Shown one piece after another: positions 1 to 5,993 of a stretch of DNA of 9,582 nucleotides (positions within the stretch are counted from its first letter, which is position 1; every line of letters starts with the position of its first letter). Both the position numbers and the translations under genes were made by a program. The notes under the pieces were generated by a model that saw only the letters and a list, made by a program, of their open reading frames with translations, did not search any database and was not told where the DNA came from. The DNA is from Anaerolineae bacterium (GTDB lineage Bacteria > Chloroflexota > Anaerolineae > Aggregatilineales > UBA2796): assembly GCA_020851855.1 (NCBI GenBank), contig JADZBY010000285.1:1-9582 (forward strand). The letters run 5' to 3'.

Positions 1-1
1 C

Positions 2-76
2 ACCATCACGCCCGACCTGGAGTCCGTGGAGCGCCTATTACGGGGCGACAACGCGCCGGGCCTGGCCCCGCGCTAA
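2..76 (+). CDS. C-terminal tail of an unidentified protein (partial, enters from left edge)
   Basis: The reading frame is open from the left edge to a TAA stop at 74-76. It gives a 24-residue tail that begins Thr-Ile-Thr-Pro-Asp-Leu-Glu-Ser and ends Gly-Leu-Ala-Pro-Arg. The amphipathic stretch LESVERLLRG looks like a genuine C-terminal helix. The gene would converge on the minus-strand gene ending at 234, with palindromic sequence between them, a normal arrangement for two gene ends. The fragment is too short to identify, and an open frame of this length can occur by chance in GC-rich DNA. Confidence 0.45.
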   Translation, partial: TITPDLESVERLLRGDNAPGLAPR

Positions 77-96
77 AGCACGGGGCTAAGACTACG

Positions 97-140
97 AAGC
101 CCTTGCGGGCTGAAAGACGCGCCTTCAACCCGAAGGGCTT
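97..140. repeat. Imperfect inverted repeat (hairpin) between convergent genes
   Basis: The left arm 97-114 pairs with the right arm 124-140 around a 9-base loop. The pairing is about 17 bp with one bulged base and one mismatch. The arms contain AAGCCCTT and its complement AAGGGCTT. It lies 20 bases after the stop at 76 and has no T-run on either side, so it may be a rho-independent-like structure or a REP-type palindrome rather than a canonical terminator. Together with the hairpin at 163-220 it fills most of the 157-bp gap, which otherwise shows no gene. Confidence 0.55.
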
Positions 141-162
141 TGTACATTCAGCCCGGTCGCTT

Positions 163-220
163 CAGCGCCGGGCGCTGCGGTCTACTACGAATGGTAGAAA
201 TCCTTAAGCGCCCGGCGCTG
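163..220. repeat. 14-bp perfect inverted repeat downstream of the double-propeller gene
   Basis: CAGCGCCGGGCGCT at 163-176 is exactly complementary to AGCGCCCGGCGCTG at 207-220. A second short stem lies inside the 30-base loop: TCTAC at 181-185 with GTAGA at 194-198. The outer arm ends 13 bases beyond the stop codon of the minus-strand gene (234), so it may help end or stabilise that transcript. There is no T-rich tail, so a REP-like palindrome is equally possible. Confidence 0.55.
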
Positions 221-233
221 GCATACCTATCTG

Positions 234-2618
234 TCATTCCCCCACATTCACCACGACGAGCGACCAGCCTTCACGCCGTGCCAGCAGGATCGCGCCATTC
301 GCGGCCCACGTCAGCCGGTTGCCCTCGCTCGACGGCGCAAAAAACTCGCCGTTCAGGATAAGCTCGCCCGGTTCGCCCGGCGCGCCGCTGAAGTACAGGC
401 CGCTGGCTTCCGGATTCAGCGGCTCGAACACGATGTACGCCAGTGCAGAGCCGCTCTCGCCCTGCCGCCATGCCGCCGCCCGGATGATGTGCGCTGCGTC
501 GACGGCAAAGGTGCTCGGCGCATGGACCCCAAAAACCCACGCCGGGAAGTCTTCGGGCGAATCCGCCGAGAACTCGCCGCTTGCCAGGGTGAGCAGCACG
601 TTCGCGCCATCCGGCGAAAAGGACAGCGGGCCGGGCATGAGCGGTTTATCGAGGATCGCGATGCGCTCCGGTTGTGGATCACTCAGCTTGAGCGCCCAGA
701 CGCCCGCCAGAGCGTCATCCTCTTGGCCGCGCCAGTAATGCACGTAGGCCATCGTATCGCCGTCCGGCCCCCAGGCGATGGGCATGACGCGGAATGTGCC
801 GCTCCCTTCCACCTCGTATCGCGCCACCGCTTCGCCGCCGTCCGCCGGGATGGTCGTGATCGCGACCGGCCCGGTGTCGCGGCCCTTCTGCACGCTGCGC
901 AAAAAGGCGATCTGCGTCCCGTCCGGCGACCAGACCGGGGCGTAATCCAGGTTGGCGTCGACTTCGTTCAAGATCACGCCGCCCGACGCGCCGTCGTCGG
1001 TCAGGTTCGTGAACTGCCCGCTGTCGGCGTCCAGCGTCCAGATATCTGTGTCTCTGAGGTTGCGGAACAGGTCGCCGTCCATGAAGACCAGCCGCGTGCT
1101 GTCCGGCGACCAGCTCGCCGATTCGACATTCACACGGCCTTCGCCAGGGAAGTCATAACACGCCTGCTGTGCCCCATCGATGGTGTAGATGCACACCTGC
1201 TCGGCAAGATGGGCGAAACGCTCCCCGTTCGGCGCGAGGATGGCCGCCGTGCCGCCCGGACCGGCGGTGAGGTCGAGATTGAGCGTCGAGCGCACGGTGA
1301 GTATTTCCACGGGCATCGCAGTCGGCGTCGCGGAAAGCACTGCCGACGCCGAGGTCACGTTTGTGCTCACCACGACGAGCGGCCTGCCGCCCCGGCCCGC
1401 CAGCAGCGTGACTCCGTTCGCGCCCCACGCCATCCGGTCGCCCTGGTTCATCGGGCCGATCCATTCGCCGGGTAGCGCCTGCTGGCCGAGTTGGCCGGGG
1501 CCGCTGGCGATGTACAGGCCGCTGGCGTCCGGGTTATCAAGCTCCAGCGCGATATAGGCAAGCTCGGTGCTGCCCTCACGCCACGCCGCTGCCCGCACGC
1601 GGTGCGCCGCATCGATGGCCATCGGCGCGTCGCCGTTCACCGGCACGACCCACGCCGGATAGGCTTCGGGACCGGCTGTAGCGTCCGCCGCAGCCATCCC
1701 CGTGCGCAGCGTGACGAGCAGATTCGCACTGTCCGGCGAAAAGGCCATCTCGTTGGGCAGCGAGAAGTAGTCGATCATCATCAGGCGCTGCGGATTGGGA
1801 TTGCTCAGGCTGAAAGTCCAGAAGCCCGCCCACATCGCATCCTCAGAGTCGCGCCAATCGTGGAAATAGGCGACGGTATCGCCATCGGGGGCCAGCGCAA
1901 TGCCCAAGATGCGGAAACGGCCATACTCGGACAACACGTACCGGGCCGCCGCCGAACCGCCGTCTGCCGGGATCGAGTACAGCGTCACGGGGCTGGTGTC
2001 GCCCTGCGTTTGCACGATGCGCAGGAAGAGGATGTCCTGGCCGTCTGGCGACCACACCGGGCCATAATCCAGGTTCGCATCGACCTGTTTGAGAATGACG
2101 CCGCCGACGATGCCATCGTCGGTCAGGTTGGCGAACCGCCCGCTGTTCACATCCAGCGTCCAGATGTCCGTGTCGGCGAAGAAGCGGAACAGGTCGTTGT
2201 CCATGAAAGCCAGCCGCGTGCTATCCGGCGACCAGCGCACCGATTCCGTGTTGATGCGCATGTCTTCGGGGGTGGTATAGCACGCTTCTTGCGACCCGTC
2301 GACGCGATAAATGCACACCTGTTCGCCAAAATGGACAAACCGCTCGCCATTGGGCGCGAGAAGGGCGGCTGTCCGCCCCGGACCGGCCAGTAAGTCCATT
2401 TCCAACGTCGAAGTGACTTCAATGCCGCCTGTGGTTGCCGCGCTCGTGGGCGCGGGCGCTTGCGCCGTGGCGGTGGGCGGCGCGCCCTTCGTCGGATGCG
2501 GCGTCGGCGTGCCTTTTTGGCCGGTTGAGCCGAGCGCCGCACCGGGCACGCTCAACGTGAGCAGCACAACCAGGGCCGCCAGCGCAACAAGGCTGAAGAG
2601 GGCATTGGATCGCTTCAT
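234..2618 (-). CDS. Exported protein with two tandem TolB/WD40-like beta-propeller domains
   Basis: This 794-residue protein has no assigned function. Residues 1-30 form a Sec signal peptide: MKRS, then a long Leu/Val/Ala core ending near AALG. There is no lipobox cysteine. A Thr/Pro/Ala-rich linker (about 31-64) follows, then two homologous domains (about 66-418 and 438-793) joined by a second short linker. Each domain has about seven blade-like units with TolB-type signatures such as WSPDS or WSPDG, DTDIWTLD, NLTDDG, DANLDY-PVWSPDG, FSPD and AAAWR. The only cysteines are C102/C113 and C476/C487. The start is Met at 2618: an AAAGGAAG ribosome site lies 6 nt upstream, inside the longer open frame that begins at a GTG at 2648. 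Propellers of this type usually bind proteins or ligands and are often not enzymes, so a catalytic role should not be assumed. The gene follows its single-domain paralog (2735-3958) by 116 bp on the same strand, so co-transcription is likely. That 116-bp gap shows no clear promoter or terminator. Confidence 0.85.
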   Translation of the reverse strand: MKRSNALFSLVALAALVVLLTLSVPGAALGSTGQKGTPTPHPTKGAPPTATAQAPAPTSAATTGGIEVTSTLEMDLLAGPGRTAALLAPNGERFVHFGEQVCIYRVDGSQEACYTTPEDMRINTESVRWSPDSTRLAFMDNDLFRFFADTDIWTLDVNSGRFANLTDDGIVGGVILKQVDANLDYGPVWSPDGQDILFLRIVQTQGDTSPVTLYSIPADGGSAAARYVLSEYGRFRILGIALAPDGDTVAYFHDWRDSEDAMWAGFWTFSLSNPNPQRLMMIDYFSLPNEMAFSPDSANLLVTLRTGMAAADATAGPEAYPAWVVPVNGDAPMAIDAAHRVRAAAWREGSTELAYIALELDNPDASGLYIASGPGQLGQQALPGEWIGPMNQGDRMAWGANGVTLLAGRGGRPLVVVSTNVTSASAVLSATPTAMPVEILTVRSTLNLDLTAGPGGTAAILAPNGERFAHLAEQVCIYTIDGAQQACYDFPGEGRVNVESASWSPDSTRLVFMDGDLFRNLRDTDIWTLDADSGQFTNLTDDGASGGVILNEVDANLDYAPVWSPDGTQIAFLRSVQKGRDTGPVAITTIPADGGEAVARYEVEGSGTFRVMPIAWGPDGDTMAYVHYWRGQEDDALAGVWALKLSDPQPERIAILDKPLMPGPLSFSPDGANVLLTLASGEFSADSPEDFPAWVFGVHAPSTFAVDAAHIIRAAAWRQGESGSALAYIVFEPLNPEASGLYFSGAPGEPGELILNGEFFAPSSEGNRLTWAANGAILLARREGWSLVVVNVGE

Positions 2619-2624
2619 GCTGAA

Positions 2625-2632
2625 CTTCCTTT
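2625..2632 (-). promoter_or_regulatory. Ribosome binding site that fixes the start at 2618
   Basis: AAAGGAAG on the minus strand ends 6 nt before the ATG at 2618. It lies inside the longer frame that could start at 2648 (GTG) or 2645 (ATG). This supports initiation at the ATG, where the signal peptide also begins. Confidence 0.65.
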
Positions 2633-2734
2633 CCCCTAACGACATCACGAGAACCTGCGCCCATCCGCCGCGGCGAGCAGGTGTGGACTGGCCGTGCCCG
2701 CCGCGCGCATGGCGACGGCGGTTGCAGGTGCAGG

Positions 2735-3958
2735 CTATTCTGCGCCCGTGCGCACCACCACGAGCGGCTCAAGCAGCGGCGCGACGAGCAGCGCGCCGTT
2801 GGCTGCCCACGTCATCTCCCGGCCCACGCCTGCCGGGCCAAGATAACCGCCCGCCAGGCCCAACGCGCCCGGCTGTCCGGGCTGGGCCGTAAAGTACAGC
2901 CCATTCGCCTCGTGCCCACGGCCAGCATACACCGCATAGGCAAGCGCCGGAGTTGGGCTGCCTTCCCGCCATGCCGCCGCATACACGACGTGCCCGGCAT
3001 GGACGGGGAGCGGCGCACCGCCGTCCACCGGGATGAGCCAAGCCGGGAAATCTTCTGGCGCTCTGAGGTCGCCGTCGTAGCGCCTGAGCGTGGCCAGCAA
3101 CGTCATTCCATCCGGCGAAAACGCCATCCGGATCAGGGAAATGTCGTCTGCAACGGGCAGCGCTTGCTGTGTGCCCGGATCATCCGGGTGGGCCAGCCAG
3201 ATTCCGCCCAGTGACGGGTCATCATCGCCCTGCACATCGTAGAAGTAGGCGAATGTCCGCCCATCCGGCCCCCAGGCGATGTCCGTGATGCGAAACCGGC
3301 CAAAGTCGGCCAGTTCGCGCAGGGACACGGCCTCGCCGCCCGTCGAAGGCATGATGGTCAGCGTGATGGGGCCGAGGTCCTCTCCGCGCTGCACGACCCG
3401 CAAGAACGCGATTTGACTGCCATCCGCCGACCAGACCGGGCTGTAATCCAGATTGGCATCGGCGGGATCGCCCACGACGCCGCCCGTGTACCCGTCGTCG
3501 GTCAGGTTGGCGAACTGCCCGGTTGCCGCGTCCAGCGTCCAGATGTCGGTGTCCTCGCGGGTCGCCAGTAAGGCCCCGTCGCTGAAGACCAGCCGTGCGC
3601 TGTCCGGCGACCAGCGCACCGAGAACAAAAAGGGGGCCATACCCTCTGGAAACGGATAACACGCCTGTGGCGACCCGTCGATGGTGTAGAAACACACCTG
3701 CCGCTCCACGCGGTGAAAACGGGCGAAGCGCTCGCCGCTGGGCGCAAGAAAGGCGGCCTCGATGTCGTCGCCGTTGACGCGCAGATCGAGTTCCTGCGTC
3801 GAGATCACGGCAAATCCACCGCTGCCAGGCGGCGGGGTAGCGGTGGGCGGCGCGCTGTCCTGAAGCGGCCCACCCTGCACAGCGCCGGGCGCGCTTGCCA
3901 TGAGGCTGCTCACGAGGGCAAAGAAAAGGACGAGGCGGAAAACGGCTTTCGCTTGCAT
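2735..3958 (-). CDS. Exported single TolB/WD40-like beta-propeller protein
   Basis: This 407-residue protein is a clear paralog of each half of the protein encoded at 234-2618. Residues 1-30 look like a Sec signal peptide (MQAKAVFRL, hydrophobic core, then SAPGAVQGG). A short Pro/Thr linker follows (about 35-47), then one propeller domain (about 49-405). Shared landmarks include VRWSPDS, DTDIWTLD, NLTDDG, DANLDY-PVWS, AWGPDG, AFSPDG, AAAWREGS and TWAANG. The only cysteines are C89 and C100, with the same C-x10-C spacing as its neighbour. The open frame can be extended to a TTG at 3979, but a purine-rich ribosome site lies between that TTG and the ATG at 3958, and the signal peptide starts at the ATG. 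It is the first gene of a probable two-gene minus-strand unit. Export is well supported, but ligand and role are unknown. Confidence 0.85.
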   Translation of the reverse strand: MQAKAVFRLVLFFALVSSLMASAPGAVQGGPLQDSAPPTATPPPGSGGFAVISTQELDLRVNGDDIEAAFLAPSGERFARFHRVERQVCFYTIDGSPQACYPFPEGMAPFLFSVRWSPDSARLVFSDGALLATREDTDIWTLDAATGQFANLTDDGYTGGVVGDPADANLDYSPVWSADGSQIAFLRVVQRGEDLGPITLTIMPSTGGEAVSLRELADFGRFRITDIAWGPDGRTFAYFYDVQGDDDPSLGGIWLAHPDDPGTQQALPVADDISLIRMAFSPDGMTLLATLRRYDGDLRAPEDFPAWLIPVDGGAPLPVHAGHVVYAAAWREGSPTPALAYAVYAGRGHEANGLYFTAQPGQPGALGLAGGYLGPAGVGREMTWAANGALLVAPLLEPLVVVRTGAE

Positions 3959-3969
3959 CGTATCGCGAT

Positions 3970-3977
3970 TCCCTTCC
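3970..3977 (-). promoter_or_regulatory. Ribosome binding site for the single-propeller gene
   Basis: GGAAGGGA on the minus strand lies 11 nt upstream of the ATG at 3958. The spacing is somewhat long. The site falls inside the longer frame starting at TTG 3979, so it argues for the ATG as the real start. Confidence 0.5.
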
Positions 3978-4062
3978 AAAACAACGATTGACGTATCCGG
4001 TACGCAAGGCAGCCGGGCAGAGTGGACGGAGCAGCGCCCCGCCGCCTCACAACGGCAGCACC

Positions 4063-4068
4063 AGTATA
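4063..4068 (-). promoter_or_regulatory. Candidate -10 element for the propeller genes
   Basis: TATACT on the minus strand matches five of six positions of TATAAT and stands out in otherwise GC-rich sequence. It is about 105 bases upstream of the ATG at 3958. No convincing -35 hexamer is found at 16-18 nt. The intergenic stretch 3959-4354 otherwise holds the repeat at 4115-4256 and no gene. Confidence 0.25.
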
Positions 4069-4114
4069 GTACAGGCGCGGCGCTGGCCTCGTCAGGGCAA
4101 CGGCTTCAAAACAT

Positions 4115-4256
4115 CCTCACCCCCAGCCCCTCTCCATGTCCGCCACCCCAAAGCGGACCCCGTCGGCATGGAGAGGAGAGATCGGCGGCGTGGCCGCCGC
4201 GCCATTTCCCCCTCTCTACGCGGTACTCCGCGTGGAGAGGGGGCCAGGGGGTGAGG
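4115..4256. repeat. Inverted-repeat element, family CCTCACCCCC...GGGGGTGAGG, copy A
   Basis: The ends are complementary: 4115-4135 begins CCTCACCCCC and 4234-4256 ends GGGGGTGAGG. Two hairpins are nested inside. CCTCTCCATG (4129-4138) pairs with CATGGAGAGG (4167-4176). A second hairpin around 4210-4243 is built on CTCTCTACGCGG and CCGCGTGGAGAG. The direct trinucleotide CAT flanks both ends (4112-4114 and 4257-4259). Related copies lie at 5877-5911, 8776-8900 and 8911-9037. No transposase is encoded. It behaves like a non-autonomous, MITE- or REP-like intergenic element. The frame open through it into the downstream kinase is not believed to be translated. Confidence 0.7.
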
Positions 4257-4310
4257 CATTTGTCCTGCTGGCCACGTCCTGTTCCTCGCAACAAACCCGC
4301 CAGAGCACGG

Positions 4311-4316
4311 TACACT
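4311..4316 (+). promoter_or_regulatory. Weak candidate -10 for the aspartate kinase gene
   Basis: TACACT lies 38 nt before the ATG at 4355, in one of the few AT-richer patches (4311-4322) of the leader. No good -35 hexamer is seen 16-18 nt upstream. It is listed only because the stretch between the repeat end (4256) and the start codon must hold the promoter if transcription begins locally. Confidence 0.2.
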
Positions 4317-4354
4317 TATCTTCGTCCGGATGTGTGCACAGGGCAAGTGAAGCG

Positions 4355-5764
4355 ATGGCGACCCTGGTCATGAAGTTCGGCGGCTCGCTGACGGCCAACG
4401 CAGAGCGGCTGGCGCGCGTCGCGCAGATCGTGCAATCGGAGATGCAGGCCTGGGACCGTGTCGTCGTGGTCGTTTCCGCGATGGGCGGCGTCACCGATGA
4501 ACTGGTGCGCGCCATCGAACTGGCCGCGGCGCAGAACGCGGCCAGCTACCGGCGCACGGTCGCCGCGCTTCGCACCCGCCACCTGGACTTGATCGCCGCG
4601 CTGCCCCTTTCCGACGGGATGCGCCGCCACCTGATCGACGTGCTCGACCGCCGCCTGTTCGACGTGATCACCGCCTGCGACCGGGTGCTGGCCGCGCGCA
4701 CCGCCACGTCGCGCGAGTCGGACATCGTGATGGCCGCCGGGGAGCAGATCATCGCCGCCATCGTCGCCGCCATGTTGCGCGATCAGGGCGTCCCGGCGTC
4801 CCTGGTCGAGGCCGAAACGCTGATTGTGACCGACGACATTCACCCAAACGCGAACCCGTTGGTGGACCTGATCGAAGAGCGTGTGGACCGCCTGCTGCGC
4901 CCGGTGCTGGATCGGGGCGTCGTGCCGGTGATCGCCGGCTTCGTGGGCGCGGCGCGCGGCGGCGCGCTGACGACGCTGGGCCGGGGCGGCAGCGACCTGA
5001 CCGCTACCTTGCTCGGCGCGGCGTTGCGGGCCGACGAGGTCTGGATGTGGACCAATGTGGACGGCATCATGTCCACCGATCCGGAGTGGGTTCCCGGCGC
5101 GCGTGTGATCCCGGTGCTGTCCTATGAGGAAGTCGGTGAGCTGTCTTACTTCGGGGCGCGCGTCTTGCACCCGGACGCGGTCGAGCCGCTCGCGCAGCGC
5201 GCCATCCCGCTCCGCGTGCGCAACCCCGACAACCTGGACCATGCCGGGACGCTCATCCAGGCGGAAGCGCCGGACGCCGGCCCCGCCCTGAAGGCCGTCT
5301 CGGCGGTGCACGGCGTGTGCCTGACCATGCGCGGCGAGCCGCTCGACCTGGGCGAGTTCCTGGGCCAGATACGCCATCTGGTCGGCGGCGCGGTCATGGG
5401 GCCGGTCATCGTCATGCAAAGCCACCTTCAGGCGCTACTCGTCTTTGTCATCCCGACCAGCGAGGGCCGGCTCGCCGCCGGGCCGCTCGTCGAGCGCCTG
5501 ACCGCCGAGCTGCCACGCTGGCGTATCGAGCCGGTGATGGTCGTGGCGGCCATCGGCGCACCTGCCGTGTCCAGCGAGGAACTCGGCGTGCACTTCGTGG
5601 CCGAGGCGACCGGGCCGGGCCGCCGCCGCCTGATTGCCGTGCGGGTCGAGGATGCGCGCAAGATGGTGCGCCGCCTGCACCGCCTGACCGAGAACGATCC
5701 ACATACCATCCCCAGCCAGGTCTGGCCTGCATCGCAACGGACGAATCCGGAAGGTGGGCGATAG
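4355..5764 (+). CDS. lysC: Aspartate kinase (aspartokinase)
   Basis: This 469-residue protein catalyses ATP-dependent phosphorylation of L-aspartate to aspartyl-4-phosphate, the first step towards lysine, threonine, methionine and diaminopimelate. The amino-acid kinase fold occupies about residues 1-302. Visible motifs are KFGGSL (7-12), SAMGGVTDEL (41-50), SRESDIVMAAGE (119-130), TTLGRGGSDLTA (206-217), WTNVDGIMSTDP (232-243) and ELSYFGARVLHP (262-273). Residues about 308-445 occupy the place of the regulatory ACT tandem, but that region is divergent: the usual VVG-type turn is replaced by VMVVAAIGAPA (394-404). Feedback control therefore cannot be predicted. The start is the ATG giving MATLVMKFGGSL, because aspartokinases begin just before KFGGS. 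The longer open frame upstream runs through a repeat. There is only a weak ribosome site (GGGCAAGTGAAG). No other lysine or threonine pathway gene is adjacent, so the symbol reflects the family and not a known isozyme. Confidence 0.9.
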   Translation: MATLVMKFGGSLTANAERLARVAQIVQSEMQAWDRVVVVVSAMGGVTDELVRAIELAAAQNAASYRRTVAALRTRHLDLIAALPLSDGMRRHLIDVLDRRLFDVITACDRVLAARTATSRESDIVMAAGEQIIAAIVAAMLRDQGVPASLVEAETLIVTDDIHPNANPLVDLIEERVDRLLRPVLDRGVVPVIAGFVGAARGGALTTLGRGGSDLTATLLGAALRADEVWMWTNVDGIMSTDPEWVPGARVIPVLSYEEVGELSYFGARVLHPDAVEPLAQRAIPLRVRNPDNLDHAGTLIQAEAPDAGPALKAVSAVHGVCLTMRGEPLDLGEFLGQIRHLVGGAVMGPVIVMQSHLQALLVFVIPTSEGRLAAGPLVERLTAELPRWRIEPVMVVAAIGAPAVSSEELGVHFVAEATGPGRRRLIAVRVEDARKMVRRLHRLTENDPHTIPSQVWPASQRTNPEGGR

Positions 5765-5791
5765 CCTTCACACGCTCGCCGCGTCGTGTAG

Positions 5792-5811
5792 GGACGAGGC
5801 CTGCCTCGTCC
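5792..5811. repeat. Short palindrome GGACGAGGC-CT-GCCTCGTCC
   Basis: The 9-bp arms (5792-5800 and 5803-5811) are perfect complements with a 2-base centre. It lies 27 bases after the aspartate kinase stop codon. It could act as a transcript-end hairpin for that gene, but no T-run follows. It could also be a dispersed palindromic repeat. Confidence 0.5.
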
Positions 5812-5820
5812 GCACGTCCG

Positions 5821-5850
5821 CACCTGTGGTGTCCGCACCTCTGGTGTCCG
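5821..5850. repeat. Two tandem 15-bp units, CACCTSTGGTGTCCG
   Basis: CACCTGTGGTGTCCG (5821-5835) is followed directly by CACCTCTGGTGTCCG (5836-5850), differing at one base. A shorter relative, GCACGTCCG, sits just before. No coding or protein-binding role is evident, and it may simply be slippage-generated sequence. Confidence 0.5.
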
Positions 5851-5876
5851 CGCTCCTGTCGCCTCTCGCCTCTTCT

Positions 5877-5911
5877 CCCCTCTCTCTGAGGGAGAGGGGC
5901 CGGGGGTGAGG
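5877..5911. repeat. Half copy of the CCTCACCCCC...GGGGGTGAGG element (copy B)
   Basis: CCCCTCTCTC pairs imperfectly with GGGAGAGGGG to form a tight hairpin, followed by CCGGGGGTGAGG. This matches the right end of the elements at 4115-4256 and 8776-9037. The left inverted end is missing, so this is a remnant or single-hairpin version. The gap 5765-5993 contains this element, two smaller repeats and the terminator at 5913-5964, but no gene. Confidence 0.55.
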
Positions 5912-5912
5912 G

Positions 5913-5964
5913 TCACAAACACAAAACGGCCCCTTCCCCGTACGACCAACGGGAGCGGGGCCGT
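5913..5964 (-). terminator. Intrinsic terminator of the short PucR-type gene
   Basis: ACGGCCCC (5926-5933) pairs with GGGGCCGT (5957-5964). An inner stem pairs CCCGT (5937-5941) with ACGGG (5949-5953). Read on the minus strand, the stem is followed by TTTTGTGTTTGTG, a T-rich tail. It lies about 30 bases past the stop codon at 5994. On the plus strand the tail would be missing, so it serves the minus-strand gene best. Confidence 0.75.
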
Positions 5965-5993
5965 CATGTTGCCCAACACAGGCCGCCGGGCGT

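Noticed and set aside
1361..1366. TTGTGC half-site inside the double-propeller gene
   Set aside because: There is no matching GCACAA half at the right distance, so it is a chance occurrence inside a coding region.
489..2393. Long plus-strand open frames (489-1475 and 1491-2393) opposite the double-propeller gene
   Set aside because: They are antisense shadows in GC-rich DNA: Arg/His/Pro-rich translations with no recognisable domain, while the opposite strand has a signal peptide, a ribosome site and a clear repeated domain.
3222..4007. 261-codon minus-strand open frame overlapping the single-propeller gene in another frame
   Set aside because: It is Arg-rich and low-complexity with no motif, and the main frame has conserved propeller motifs through the same stretch.
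4327..4340. Third copy of the PucR-type operator before the aspartate kinase (TGTGTGCACA)
   Set aside because: It is a short self-complementary TGTGCACA without the TTGTGC-N5-GCACAA spacing, so it is not the same site.
4136..4354. N-terminal extension of the aspartate kinase to an ATG at 4136
   Set aside because: It would translate through the inverted-repeat element and place 73 unrelated residues before KFGGS, which normally lies near the N-terminus.
4257..4354. Lysine riboswitch in front of the aspartate kinase
   Set aside because: The leader outside the repeat is under 100 bases and shows no multi-helix junction or terminator-antiterminator pair, so it is too short for a lysine riboswitch.
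4316..5425. 369-codon minus-strand open frame opposite the aspartate kinase
   Set aside because: It is His/Arg/Gln-rich with no domain and lies directly opposite all the catalytic motifs of the kinase.
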